Below are positions 27,446 to 37,236 of a stretch of 38,393 nucleotides of DNA, in pieces. Every line of letters starts with the position of its first letter. Position 1 is the first letter of the stretch. Made by a program: the position numbers and the translations under genes. The stretch is from Butyrivibrio sp. (GTDB lineage: Bacteria > Bacillota > Clostridia > Lachnospirales > Lachnospiraceae), in contig JAILBM010000259.1 in the NCBI GenBank assembly GCA_024680925.1, positions 1-38,393 on the forward strand. The letters are read 5' to 3'. The notes beneath the pieces are model-generated. The model saw only the letters and a list, made by a program, of their open reading frames with translations. It searched no databases and was not told the DNA's origin.

Positions 27446-28939
27446 ATGGATTTATTAAATTATGAAGTTTTGGAAAAATCAGGCTACACAGGCTATGTAC
27501 TCAAGGACGCCCCTATAAAGGTTCTTCAGTTCGGTGAAGGAAACTTTATGAGAGCCTTCGTTGATTACTTTTTTGATGTAGCCAATGAAAAGGCCGGATT
27601 TAATGGTAAGGTAGCTCTTGTACAGCCTATTTCACAGGGACTTACTCAGATGATCAATGATCAGGAAGGTCTTTACACTTTATACCTTCGTGGAAGCGAG
27701 AATGGACAGAAGGTAGATGCAAAGCGTGTAATTTCTTCATGCGCATGCTGCCTTAATCCATACGACAACAGCGATTTTGACAAGATCATGGAAATCGCAA
27801 AGAGCGATGATCTTGAGATCGTAGCTTCAAACACAACAGAAGCCGGTATTGCTTACGATCCTGCTTGTAACTTCGAGGATAAGCCTGCAAATAGCTTCCC
27901 TGGAAAGCTCACACAGGTTCTTTATGCAAGATTTAAGGCTGGCAAGAAAGGCATTGTAGTTCTTTCCTGCGAACTTATCGATAATAATGGTAAAGAACTT
28001 CTTAAGTGCGTAAATCAGTACATTGACCAGTGGAAACTTGAGGATGAATTCAAGACATGGGTAAATGAGGAGAATATCTTCTGCTCAACTCTTGTAGACA
28101 GAATTGTTCCGGGTAGAATTCGTGATAATGCCGAAGTTGAAAGACTTGAAGCAGAAAATAAATACCATGATAATCTTATCGATGTAGGTGAAATCTTTGG
28201 TGTATGGGTAATCGAAGGACCGGATGGACTTGAAGACAGGCTTCCGTTTAAGAAGGCCGGTGTTAACGTCCTTGTTGTTCCTGATGTTAAGCCATACAAA
28301 CATCGTAAGGTTCGTATCCTTAACGGTGCTCACACAGGTTTTGTTCTTGGAGCATATCTTGCAGGACAGAACATTGTTCGTGATTGCATGCAGAATGATA
28401 ATATTGCCGGATTTATGAATAAGATGCTTTATGATGAGGTTATTCCTACACTTGATCTTGATAAGGATGATCTTATGGCATTTGCTTCAGCAGTTAAGGA
28501 TCGTTTCAATAACCCATTTGTAAATCATGAGCTTATGAGCATTTCACTTAATTCAACAAGTAAGTGGAAGGCTAGAAATATGCCATCATTCCTCAAATAT
28601 ATTGAAATTAACAAAAAGCTTCCTGTTTGCCTGACAATGTCACTGGCAGCATACATCGCTTTCTATTCAAATGATGTACAGGAGCTTAATGATAACGGAC
28701 TTGTTTGCAAGAGACCTGCCGGAAATACATATGTATGTAATGATGACAGATGGGCACTTGAGTTCTTCTTTGCTCACAAGGATGATTCCGAAGAGGATCT
28801 TGTAAAGGCTGTACTTGCCAATGAAAAGATGTGGGATCAGGATCTTAATAAGATCGAAGGTCTTACAGATGCAGTAGTAGCTGACCTTAAGAAGATCCGT
28901 ACAGAAGGCGCAGAGGCTGCTTATAAGTCTTGCCTTTGA
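27446..28939 (+). CDS. uxaB: Tagaturonate reductase (altronate oxidoreductase, mannitol dehydrogenase family)
   Basis: VLQFGEGNFMRAFVDYFFDVANEKAGFNGKVALVQPI; LVDRIVPGRIRD; VVPDVKPYKHRKVRILNGAHTGFVLGAYLAG. Confidence 0.92.
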   Translation: MDLLNYEVLEKSGYTGYVLKDAPIKVLQFGEGNFMRAFVDYFFDVANEKAGFNGKVALVQPISQGLTQMINDQEGLYTLYLRGSENGQKVDAKRVISSCACCLNPYDNSDFDKIMEIAKSDDLEIVASNTTEAGIAYDPACNFEDKPANSFPGKLTQVLYARFKAGKKGIVVLSCELIDNNGKELLKCVNQYIDQWKLEDEFKTWVNEENIFCSTLVDRIVPGRIRDNAEVERLEAENKYHDNLIDVGEIFGVWVIEGPDGLEDRLPFKKAGVNVLVVPDVKPYKHRKVRILNGAHTGFVLGAYLAGQNIVRDCMQNDNIAGFMNKMLYDEVIPTLDLDKDDLMAFASAVKDRFNNPFVNHELMSISLNSTSKWKARNMPSFLKYIEINKKLPVCLTMSLAAYIAFYSNDVQELNDNGLVCKRPAGNTYVCNDDRWALEFFFAHKDDSEEDLVKAVLANEKMWDQDLNKIEGLTDAVVADLKKIRTEGAEAAYKSCL

Positions 28940-28991
28940 TTTAATTACGCAATTATCTTAAACCCTTTTTCGTAACCCTATAAAGTTGCAA

Positions 28992-29023
28992 GGAGCTGTT
29001 CTGATGTATTTCAGGACAGCTCT
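28992..29023 (+). terminator. Terminator-like hairpin after uxaB
   Basis: GGAGCTGTTCTGA-TGTATT-TCAGGACAGCTCTTTGT; weak T-tract. Confidence 0.6.
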
Positions 29024-29050
29024 TTGTATATGTGGAAACCAACAATATAG

Positions 29051-29079
29051 TTGAAAAGAGACCTTTACTATTTTATAAT
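29051..29079 (+). promoter_or_regulatory. Predicted sigma-A promoter for the yicC-remA-gmk operon
   Basis: TTGAAA (29051-29056), 17-bp spacer, TATAAT (29074-29079). Confidence 0.75.
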
Positions 29080-29121
29080 TGAAATATCTATGTAAATCTA
29101 GAATATTGGAGGTCTAATTAT

Positions 29122-30009
29122 ATGGTCAGCAGTATGACTGGCTTTGGTAGAAGTGAAGTCACAGAGGGTCAGAAAAAGATTACAGTCGAGCTCAAATCAG
29201 TTAATAACAGATATTTGGATTTAAATATTAAGATGCCTAAAAAGTTCAATGCTTTTGAAGCGAATATCAGAAGTGAACTTAAGAATTTTATGAAGAGAGG
29301 AAAAGTTGATGTTTTTATTTCATATGAAGACTTTTCCGAATCAGATAAGAAGATAATGTACAATCAGGCCATAGCCGCAGAGTATTATGAATATCTTAAG
29401 CAGATGGCAGAGGATTTTAATCTTGATAATGATATCAGAATATCATCTCTTTCCAAATTCCCTGAGGTCTTTACCATGGAGGAAGAGGAACTTGATGAGG
29501 ATGAAATATGGAGTATTCTTCAGAAGGCAATAAGGCAGGCTGCCGAGCAGTTTGCAACCGCAAGAGCCCGAGAAGGAGAGTTCCTTAAGCAGGATCTTCT
29601 TGCAAAGCTGGATGAAATGCTTACTGACGTTGAATTTATCACAGAACGTTCGCCTCAGATCATAGAAGAATACAAAGGAAGACTTCGCGAGAAAATCAAG
29701 GATATGCTTGAGGATAAACAGGTGGATGAGGGAAGACTCCTTATGGAGGTTACTCTTTATGCCGATAAAATCTGTGTAGATGAAGAACTTGTAAGACTTC
29801 GCAGTCATGTACAGGCTACCAGACAGACCATAGAAAAAGGCGATGATAAGGATGGCATAGGACGTAAGCTTGATTTCCTTGCTCAGGAGATGAACAGAGA
29901 AGCCAATACTATTCTTTCCAAGTCTACAGATCTTGAGATATCGGACAGAGGTATTAATTTAAAGACATCTATAGAGAAGATTCGTGAGCAGATTCAAAAC
30001 CTTGAGTAA
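29122..30009 (+). CDS. YicC family endoribonuclease
   Basis: MVSSMTGFGRSEV...KSVNNRYLDLNIKMPK and C-terminal IGRKLDFLAQEMNREANTILSKSTDLEISDRGINLKTSIEKIREQIQNLE. Confidence 0.96.
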   Translation: MVSSMTGFGRSEVTEGQKKITVELKSVNNRYLDLNIKMPKKFNAFEANIRSELKNFMKRGKVDVFISYEDFSESDKKIMYNQAIAAEYYEYLKQMAEDFNLDNDIRISSLSKFPEVFTMEEEELDEDEIWSILQKAIRQAAEQFATARAREGEFLKQDLLAKLDEMLTDVEFITERSPQIIEEYKGRLREKIKDMLEDKQVDEGRLLMEVTLYADKICVDEELVRLRSHVQATRQTIEKGDDKDGIGRKLDFLAQEMNREANTILSKSTDLEISDRGINLKTSIEKIREQIQNLE

Positions 30010-30059
30010 TAAATTCTTTTTTACATTATAAAAAATAGTTGTTGCGAAATGGAGACAAT

Positions 30060-30317
30060 GTGAGTAAACTCATACATATTGGATTTGGGAATATTGTTAA
30101 TGCTGATAAACTTATCAGTATAGTAAGTCCCGATGCTGCGCCCATTAAGCGCATGGTCCAAAAAGCTAAGGAAGACGGAGTTGCAATAGACGCCACACAG
30201 GGGCGTAAAACCAAGGCTGTTCTTATTATGGAGAACGGTATGTTGGTTTTGTCAGCTTTACTTCCTGAAACAATATCAGGCAGGCTACAAACAGAAAGCG
30301 AATCAGAAGATGAGTAA
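30060..30317 (+). CDS. remA: RemA/DUF370 family regulatory protein (GTG start)
   Basis: (M)SKLIHIGFGNIVNADKLISIVSPDAAPIKRMVQKAKEDGVAIDATQGRKTKAVLIMENG; GGAGA site before the GTG at 30060. Confidence 0.9.
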   Translation: MSKLIHIGFGNIVNADKLISIVSPDAAPIKRMVQKAKEDGVAIDATQGRKTKAVLIMENGMLVLSALLPETISGRLQTESESEDE

Positions 30318-30933
30318 AAAAGGTGTATTAGCAGTTATTTCAGGTTTTTCAGGTGCAGGAAAAGGCACTATTGTAAAAGAGCTTATTAAGAGATATCCGG
30401 AATATGCTCTTTCAGTATCTATGACCACCAGGGATCCAAGACCCGGTGAAGAGCATGGTAGAGAGTACTTTTTTGTATCTGACGAAGAATTTGAAAAGCT
30501 TATTGAAGAGGACGGACTTATAGAGCATGCAGGTTATTGCAAGCACTATTACGGAACTCCCAGAAAATTTGTTGATGATTGCATGCAGCAGGGAAGAGAT
30601 GTTATTCTTGAAATAGAAATGCAGGGAGCATTGCAGGTAAGAAAAATGTTTCCGGATGCGCTTTTATTATTTGTAACTCCTCCTACAGCTACAGAGCTTG
30701 AAAAGAGACTCAGAGGAAGAAATACAGAGTCTGAAGAGGTCATTAAAGCAAGATTGTCAAGAGCTTATGAAGAAACCGAGTATATACCGGAATATGACTA
30801 TCTTTTGGTTAACGATGATCTGGATAAATGTGTTGAAATGACGCATACTATTATAAGAAATGCCCATGAAGAAATTTCAAGAAATGGGGAATTTCTTAAG
30901 GATATAAAAACACAGCTTGAAGTTTACAAATAA
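30310..30933 (+). CDS. gmk: Guanylate kinase
   Basis: VISGFSGAGKGTIVKELIKRYPEYALSVSMTTRDPRPGEEHGREYFFV; 8-bp overlap with remA. Confidence 0.96.
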   Translation: MSKKGVLAVISGFSGAGKGTIVKELIKRYPEYALSVSMTTRDPRPGEEHGREYFFVSDEEFEKLIEEDGLIEHAGYCKHYYGTPRKFVDDCMQQGRDVILEIEMQGALQVRKMFPDALLLFVTPPTATELEKRLRGRNTESEEVIKARLSRAYEETEYIPEYDYLLVNDDLDKCVEMTHTIIRNAHEEISRNGEFLKDIKTQLEVYK

Positions 30934-31005
30934 TTTTAGTATTATTAAAAGGTTGTAAAAAGGTTATTTTTACATTGATAGTTATTTAAAGAAGGGAGTA
31001 ATTAA

Positions 31006-31320
31006 ATGATACATCCATCTTATGTTGATTTGATGAAAGTTGTTAATAAAGGCGTTGAGGAAGGTGAAGAGCCTGTAATCAGCTCAAGATATTCAATCGT
31101 TATGGCTACATCAAGACGTGCGAGACAGCTTATTGCCGGAGATGAGCCACTTGTAAGAGTAAAGGCTAAAGAGAAGCCTCTTAGCATTGCTGTAGATGAA
31201 CTTAATCAGGGACAGATTAAGATCCTTACAGATGAAGAAAAGGAAGCCTTAAAAGCAGAGCTTGAAGCAGAGGCTGCTGAAACAGAGGAAACAGAAGTTA
31301 CAGAAGAAGTTCAGGACTGA
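31006..31320 (+). CDS. rpoZ: DNA-directed RNA polymerase subunit omega
   Basis: MIHPSYVDLMKVVNKG...SRYSIVMATSRRARQL...KPLSIAVDELNQGQI; located after gmk. Confidence 0.92.
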   Translation: MIHPSYVDLMKVVNKGVEEGEEPVISSRYSIVMATSRRARQLIAGDEPLVRVKAKEKPLSIAVDELNQGQIKILTDEEKEALKAELEAEAAETEETEVTEEVQD

Positions 31321-31326
31321 TTTTTA

Positions 31327-32682
31327 ATGAAGATATTATTTGTATCGCTTGGATGCGATAAAAACCGCGTGGATTCTGAAATCATGCTGGGAATGCTGGC
31401 AAAACGCGGTCATGAATTTGTAGATGATGAGACAGAAGCAGAAGCAGCAGTGATTAATACCTGCTGCTTTATCTCTGATGCCAAGGAAGAAAGTGTTAAT
31501 ACTATCCTTGAATTCGCCAATATGAAGAATGAAGGACACATTAAAGTACTTATAGTTACAGGTTGTCTTGCTCAGAGATACAAAAACGAAATATTAGAAG
31601 AGATTCCTGAAGTAGATGAGATTGTCGGAACAACAGCCATAGACAAGATAATCGATGCTGTTGATGCGGCTTCTGCCAATAAGAGCGGCGGACAATATCT
31701 GGAAAGTATTGACAGAGAGGCTACAGGAAATCATCCTCGTGTGCAGACAACAGGAGGCATGTTTAACTATTTAAGAATTGCTGAAGGTTGTGATAAGAAC
31801 TGCACATATTGCATCATTCCAAAGGTAAGAGGTCATTACAGAAGTGTTCCTATGGAGCAGCTTATATCAGAAGCCGAAGGCCTTGCAGAGCAGGGTGTTA
31901 CCGAGCTTATTCTGATTGCTCAGGAAACTACTTTATATGGTACCGACCTTTATGGAGAAAAGAAGCTTCCGGAGCTTTTGAAAAAGCTCTGTAAGATAGA
32001 AGGTCTTAAATGGATAAGACTCATGTATTGTTATCCGGAAGAAATTACAGATGAACTTATAGCTGTAATGCGCGATGAGCCTAAAATCTGCCACTATATT
32101 GATATGCCTGTTCAAAGCGGTGCTGATGCAGTGCTTAAGAGAATGGGAAGAAAGACCAACAGGGCAGAAATTGAGGAAATAGTCAGAAGACTTAGAGAAA
32201 ACATCCCGGATATCTGCATAAGAACAACTCTTATTACCGGATTCCCCGGTGAAACAGCTGCAGATCACAGAGAAACAATGGAATTTGTCAGAAAAATGCG
32301 TTTTGACAGGCTTGGAGCATTTACTTATTCAATGGAAGAGGATACTCCTGCTGCCAGAATGAGGGAACAGATCTCAGAACGTATCAAGAAAACAAGAAAA
32401 ACAAAAATAATGAAGCTGCAGCAGGAAATTGCCTTTGAAGAAGCAGAGGCCATGGTTGGCAGAACTGTAAAGGCTGTCATAGAAGGCCGTATAACCGATG
32501 CGGATATAGATTCACTTACTTATGTTGGAAGGACCTATAAAGATGCACCTGATATCGATGGATATCTTTTTATAAATGGTGCTGACAGAGAGCTCATAAC
32601 AGGGGACTTTGTCAGTGTAAGGATTACCGGTTCACATGAATATGATTTGATAGGAGAATTGTGCGATGAATCTGCCGAATAA
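31327..32682 (+). CDS. rimO: Ribosomal protein S12 methylthiotransferase RimO
   Basis: MKILFVSLGCDKNRVDSEIMLGML; RIAEGCDKNCTYCIIPKVRG; TRAM-like C-terminus. Confidence 0.95.
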   Translation: MKILFVSLGCDKNRVDSEIMLGMLAKRGHEFVDDETEAEAAVINTCCFISDAKEESVNTILEFANMKNEGHIKVLIVTGCLAQRYKNEILEEIPEVDEIVGTTAIDKIIDAVDAASANKSGGQYLESIDREATGNHPRVQTTGGMFNYLRIAEGCDKNCTYCIIPKVRGHYRSVPMEQLISEAEGLAEQGVTELILIAQETTLYGTDLYGEKKLPELLKKLCKIEGLKWIRLMYCYPEEITDELIAVMRDEPKICHYIDMPVQSGADAVLKRMGRKTNRAEIEEIVRRLRENIPDICIRTTLITGFPGETAADHRETMEFVRKMRFDRLGAFTYSMEEDTPAARMREQISERIKKTRKTKIMKLQQEIAFEEAEAMVGRTVKAVIEGRITDADIDSLTYVGRTYKDAPDIDGYLFINGADRELITGDFVSVRITGSHEYDLIGELCDESAE

Positions 32683-33211
32683 GCTTACAATGTTTAGAGT
32701 TATTTTGATTCCGTTTTTTGTAATTTTCTTATTGTGTAATATCACTCCGGTCGATAAATGGATTGCTTTGGGAATATTTATCGTTGCCAGCCTTACAGAT
32801 ATGGCTGATGGAAAAATTGCCAGAAAATACAATTTAATTACGGATTTTGGTAAATTCATGGATCCGCTTGCAGATAAGCTTCTTGTTTGCAGTGCCATGA
32901 TTTGCCTTATTGAATTGGGTGCTATTCCTTCATGGATTGTTGTTATTATTATAGCCAGAGAGTTTACCATAAGCGGTTTCAGACTTGTTGCTGCAGATAA
33001 CGGAAGAGTTATTGCTGCCAGCTATTGGGGCAAGTTTAAAACTACTTTTCAGATGATAATGGTTATCCTCATGATCATTGATCTTAGTGTAGATGCAGCG
33101 TGGATAACTGTTCTTTCACAGATAATAATGTGGATAGCTTTGGCACTTACAATCATTTCTTTAATTGACTATATAGTTAAGAACAAGGATGTTATGGATT
33201 CAAACAAGTAA
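32666..33211 (+). CDS. pgsA: CDP-diacylglycerol--glycerol-3-phosphate 3-phosphatidyltransferase
   Basis: MNLPNKLTMFRVILIPFFV; DMADGKIARKYNLITDFGKFMDPLADKLL CDP-alcohol phosphatidyltransferase motif; 17-bp overlap with rimO. Confidence 0.95.
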   Translation: MNLPNKLTMFRVILIPFFVIFLLCNITPVDKWIALGIFIVASLTDMADGKIARKYNLITDFGKFMDPLADKLLVCSAMICLIELGAIPSWIVVIIIAREFTISGFRLVAADNGRVIAASYWGKFKTTFQMIMVILMIIDLSVDAAWITVLSQIIMWIALALTIISLIDYIVKNKDVMDSNK

Positions 33212-33249
33212 ATCTGATTAGTCTAAATTACAATCATCGGAGTCAGAGA

Positions 33250-33717
33250 ATGGTTACAGAATGTATTGAACTTGTTGAACAATTAAAAAAAGAAGGAATG
33301 ACTATTACCACTGCTGAGTCATGTACCGGAGGACTTATTGCTGCAGCAATAACAGATGTTCCGGGCTCATCAGAGGTATTCAAACGAGCCTTTATCACCT
33401 ATTGTGATGAGGCAAAACATGAGATGCTGGGCGTTTCAGAGGAAGTACTTAGAACAGAAACAGCCGTAAGCGAGAGGGTTGCCAGTGAGATGGCGGAAGG
33501 AGCAGCCAAGGCTGCAAAGGCAGATTGTGCAATATCTGTCACAGGTATAGCGGGCCCCGGTGGTGGGAGCGCAGACAAGCCGGTAGGGCTTGTATACATT
33601 GGTATTTATGTAAAGGGAAAAAAATTAGTAGTAAAACATGTCTTTGAAGGAACGAGAAGTGAAGTTAGAGAGCAGGCGGTGAGAAGCGCTGTTCACAGTA
33701 TGCGTGTTTTGCTATAA
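33250..33717 (+). CDS. CinA-type nicotinamide-nucleotide amidohydrolase domain protein (C-terminal domain only)
   Basis: TITTAESCTGGLIAAAITDVPGSSEVFKRAFITYCDEAKHEMLGV; SVTGIAGPGGGSADKPVGLVYIG. Confidence 0.93.
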   Translation: MVTECIELVEQLKKEGMTITTAESCTGGLIAAAITDVPGSSEVFKRAFITYCDEAKHEMLGVSEEVLRTETAVSERVASEMAEGAAKAAKADCAISVTGIAGPGGGSADKPVGLVYIGIYVKGKKLVVKHVFEGTRSEVREQAVRSAVHSMRVLL

Positions 33718-33744
33718 CCAGTAGTTAAGAAATTAGGAAAAAAA

Positions 33745-35574
33745 ATGAGTTTAGAATTTACAAAAGAATTAGAAGCAAGAATGGACATGATTATAGGTGA
33801 AAGCCTTGAGGAGAGTCCGGAGGAGATTAACGAGGAAGAGACTGATAACAGAGTAAGATATGATGAATCAGGCATAGATGAGAGAATTATTCGTGCCGTA
33901 TCAGAAAAAGGTTTTGAATATATGTCTCCTATTCAGGAGGCTGCAATACCGGTTATGATGCAGGGAAAAGACCTTATAGGTCAGGCTCAGACCGGAACAG
34001 GAAAGACAGCTGCTTTTGGTATACCTCTTTTACAGCAGGTTGACCCAAAGAATAAGCATCTTCAGGCAGTTGTTCTTTGTCCTACAAGAGAGCTTGCTAT
34101 GCAGGCTGCTGATGATATCAGAGATTTTGCAAAATACATGTTTGGAGTAAAGGTTTTATCTGTTTATGGTGGACAGGATATTTCAAGACAGATAAGAGCT
34201 TTATCTGCAGGAGTACAGATAGTTGTAGGTACACCGGGACGTGTTCTTGATCATATCAGAAGACATACCATGAAGATGAAGGATGTTAAGGTCCTTGTTC
34301 TTGATGAGGCTGATGAGATGCTGGATATGGGATTCAGAGAAGATATTGAGACTGTTCTTCAGTCTATGCCTATGGAGCATCAGACAGCACTTTTTTCAGC
34401 AACAATGCCAAAGCCTATCATGGAGATTACCAAGCAGTATCAGAAAGCTGATGCTGAGTATATAAGAATGACACCTAAGGAAATCACAGTGTCAACAATT
34501 GAACAGGCTTATTACAGAGTTCCTCATACTGCCAAGGAACAGGTACTTGTAAGACTTATGGATTTCTATCATCCAAATCGCAGTCTTATATTCTGTAATA
34601 CCAAGAGAATGGTAGACCAGCTTGCCAACAGCCTTAAGGATCAGGGATATCTTGCAGAGGGACTTCATGGTGATCTGTCACAGAATCAGCGTGATACAGT
34701 AATGAACCTCTTTAGAAATGGCCGTGTAAGTATCCTTATTGCCACAGACGTTGCAGCAAGAGGTATTGATGTAAGCGGAGTTGAAGCTGTATTTAACTTT
34801 GATATTCCTGAAGATATTGAGTATTATGTGCACAGAATCGGAAGAACCGGACGTGCCGGAAGAAGTGGAAGCTCATATACACTTGTTACAGGCAGAGAGA
34901 TGTATAAGCTTCATGAGATAGAGAAGATCTGCCACACTAAGATTGAAGAACGTAAGATTCCTTCAGCCAAGGATATTACAAGAGCTAAATCACAGAAGGT
35001 CTTTGCTGAAGTAATAGATATAATTGAGAATGAAGACATGACTTCTGTTCTTGAGTTTGTAAATCAGAAGGTTGAAGAAGGCGAGTATACAGCAGAACAG
35101 CTTGCAGCCGGATTTATGAAACTTAAGATGGGTAAGGATCTGGAAGATCTTGGATTTGAAGACGAGTACTTCAATAAGAGAGTACGCGGTTATGGAAGAA
35201 ATAACAGCAGAGGCTCATCCAGAGGTTCAAGAGGCGGCAGAGGTAATTACGGTGGTCGTGATTCCCGCAGAAGCTTTGAAGGAAGAACCGGAAGAGATGG
35301 AAGAGATGGACGCGGCGGTAAATTTGGATCAAAGCTTGAGTTTGGTTTTTCAAAAAAGAATTCAAAGTCAGGTGAGAATGGTGATAAGAAGCACAACTAT
35401 TCTGTAAAGAAGGAACGCAGTGCCAGCAGATTTTTCGGGCCGGATGGTCAGGGAGATGCTAAGCCAAGGAAGAAGAGACATGATCACAGCGATTCAAATT
35501 CAAGAAACAGCTATGGTCATTCCTATGACAGATTAAATATTAAGACCAGAAGCAGAGAAGGTAAATTTGAGTAA
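33745..35574 (+). CDS. DEAD-box RNA helicase (CshA/DeaD-like) with Arg/Gly-rich C-terminal tail
   Basis: AQTGTGKTAAFG, PTRELA, VLDEADEMLDMGF, SATMP, HRIGRTGRAGR; tail NNSRGSSRGSRGGRGNYGGRDSRR. Confidence 0.95.
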   Translation: MSLEFTKELEARMDMIIGESLEESPEEINEEETDNRVRYDESGIDERIIRAVSEKGFEYMSPIQEAAIPVMMQGKDLIGQAQTGTGKTAAFGIPLLQQVDPKNKHLQAVVLCPTRELAMQAADDIRDFAKYMFGVKVLSVYGGQDISRQIRALSAGVQIVVGTPGRVLDHIRRHTMKMKDVKVLVLDEADEMLDMGFREDIETVLQSMPMEHQTALFSATMPKPIMEITKQYQKADAEYIRMTPKEITVSTIEQAYYRVPHTAKEQVLVRLMDFYHPNRSLIFCNTKRMVDQLANSLKDQGYLAEGLHGDLSQNQRDTVMNLFRNGRVSILIATDVAARGIDVSGVEAVFNFDIPEDIEYYVHRIGRTGRAGRSGSSYTLVTGREMYKLHEIEKICHTKIEERKIPSAKDITRAKSQKVFAEVIDIIENEDMTSVLEFVNQKVEEGEYTAEQLAAGFMKLKMGKDLEDLGFEDEYFNKRVRGYGRNNSRGSSRGSRGGRGNYGGRDSRRSFEGRTGRDGRDGRGGKFGSKLEFGFSKKNSKSGENGDKKHNYSVKKERSASRFFGPDGQGDAKPRKKRHDHSDSNSRNSYGHSYDRLNIKTRSREGKFE

Positions 35575-35642
35575 ACTATGTTGTAATTTTTAGTTTCTCG
35601 TGCTAATATTTATTTATAAATACTGATTAACCTAAGAGACGA

Positions 35643-35697
35643 AGAGAGTAAGGGAGTCAGCACATTTTTTTGTGTGCGCTTTTTACTCTCTTTTTTT
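35643..35697 (+). terminator. Rho-independent terminator after the helicase gene
   Basis: AGAGAGTAA...GCACA-TTTTTTT-TGTGC...TTACTCTC-TTTTTTT nested stem with a T-tract. Confidence 0.8.
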
Positions 35698-35757
35698 GTT
35701 ATACGAAATTTTGTCTTGATCAGAGAAGGTATATAGGTAAGATAGGAGATTAGCAAA

Positions 35758-37188
35758 ATGAAAATGAACACAGATGTAGTAATCATTGGTGGAGGTGTTG
35801 TTGGTAGTTGTGTGGCCAGGGAGCTTTCCAAATATGACCTTAGGGTGGTTCTGTTGGAGAAGGAAGAGGATGTATGCTCGGGGACATCAAAAGCTAACAG
35901 TGCAATAGTTCATGCAGGCTTTGATGCCACACCGGGGACTTTGAAGGCCAGGTTCAATGTCGAAGGCAATAAAATGATGGGACAACTTTCAAAAGAACTG
36001 GATTTTGAATTTATCCAAAATGGTTCTGTGGTTTTATGTTTTGATGAGAATGACAGACCTGCTCTGAATGCTTTATATGAAAAAGGAATTTCCAATAAGG
36101 TAGAAGGACTTGAAATCATATCCGGTGATAAGGTAAGGGAACTGGAGCCAAATGTCTCAGACGAAGTGGTGGCAGCTTTACTTGCTCCTACAGGAGGAAT
36201 AGTTTGTCCCTTTGGACTGACAATAGCCATGGCTGAGAATGCTGCGGACAATGGCGTAGAGTTTAGATTTAATACAGTGGTTCGAAGGATTACTAAGATA
36301 GATGGTGGTTACAAGCTGCTTACCAATAATGGTGATATTACTGCAAAATATGTTGTAAACGCAGCCGGTGTTTATGCAGATGAGATTCATAATATGGTAA
36401 GTAACAAAAAGCTACATATAGTTCCCAGAAAGGGCGATTACCTGCTTATGGACAGGGAAGTAGGAGATTTTGTTAAGCATACCATATTCCAGCTTCCGGG
36501 AAAATACGGTAAGGGAATTCTTGTAACACCTACAGTTCATGGTAATTTACTGGCAGGCCCAACAGCTGTTGATGTTGATGATAAAGAACAGACAGCCACT
36601 ACTGCAGAGGAGCTTTCAGATGTTTCTGCAAAGGCTAACAGATCAGTCAAAAATGTTCCTTTCAGACAGACAATTACATCTTTTTCAGGTCTTAGAGCTC
36701 ATGAAGACGGAGATGATTTTGTTATAGGAGAATGCGAAGATGCCGATGGCTTTTTTGACGCAGCAGGAATAGAATCTCCTGGATTATCCAGTGCCCCGGC
36801 TATAGGAGTCTTTCTGGCAGAGCAAATAGCCCAAAAAGCTGGCGCCGGTGAGAATAAAGACTTTAACGGCAAAAGAGAAGGAATACCAAAGCCTTCCGAA
36901 ATGTCCTTTGAAGAAAGGGCTAAGCTGATTAAAAAAGATCCTTCCTACGGAACAATTATTTGCAGATGTGAAGGAGTAAGCGAAGGAGAAATTCTTAATG
37001 CTATTCACAGAACTTTGGGAGCCCGTTCCATGGATGGAGTTAAGCGTAGAACCAGAGCAGGAATGGGAAGATGTCAGGCAGGTTTTTGCACACCACGTAC
37101 TATTGAGATTCTTTCAAGGGAACTGGGAATAGATGCTACTGAGGTTTGTAAGAACAGACCGGGGTCAGAGCTAATAGTGGGTGACTGA
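35758..37188 (+). CDS. FAD-dependent oxidoreductase, GlpA-like glycerol-3-phosphate dehydrogenase family with C-terminal BFD-like [2Fe-2S] domain
   Basis: DVVIIGGGVVGSCVARELSKYDLRVVLLEKEEDVCSGTSKANSAIVHAGFD; ICRCEGVSEGEILNAIHRTLGARSMDGVKRRTRAGMGRCQAGFC. Confidence 0.9.
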   Translation: MKMNTDVVIIGGGVVGSCVARELSKYDLRVVLLEKEEDVCSGTSKANSAIVHAGFDATPGTLKARFNVEGNKMMGQLSKELDFEFIQNGSVVLCFDENDRPALNALYEKGISNKVEGLEIISGDKVRELEPNVSDEVVAALLAPTGGIVCPFGLTIAMAENAADNGVEFRFNTVVRRITKIDGGYKLLTNNGDITAKYVVNAAGVYADEIHNMVSNKKLHIVPRKGDYLLMDREVGDFVKHTIFQLPGKYGKGILVTPTVHGNLLAGPTAVDVDDKEQTATTAEELSDVSAKANRSVKNVPFRQTITSFSGLRAHEDGDDFVIGECEDADGFFDAAGIESPGLSSAPAIGVFLAEQIAQKAGAGENKDFNGKREGIPKPSEMSFEERAKLIKKDPSYGTIICRCEGVSEGEILNAIHRTLGARSMDGVKRRTRAGMGRCQAGFCTPRTIEILSRELGIDATEVCKNRPGSELIVGD

Positions 37189-37236
37189 TAAGGATTAAAT
37201 AAAAATAAATCAAGAGGTATATAGATAGGAGATAGC

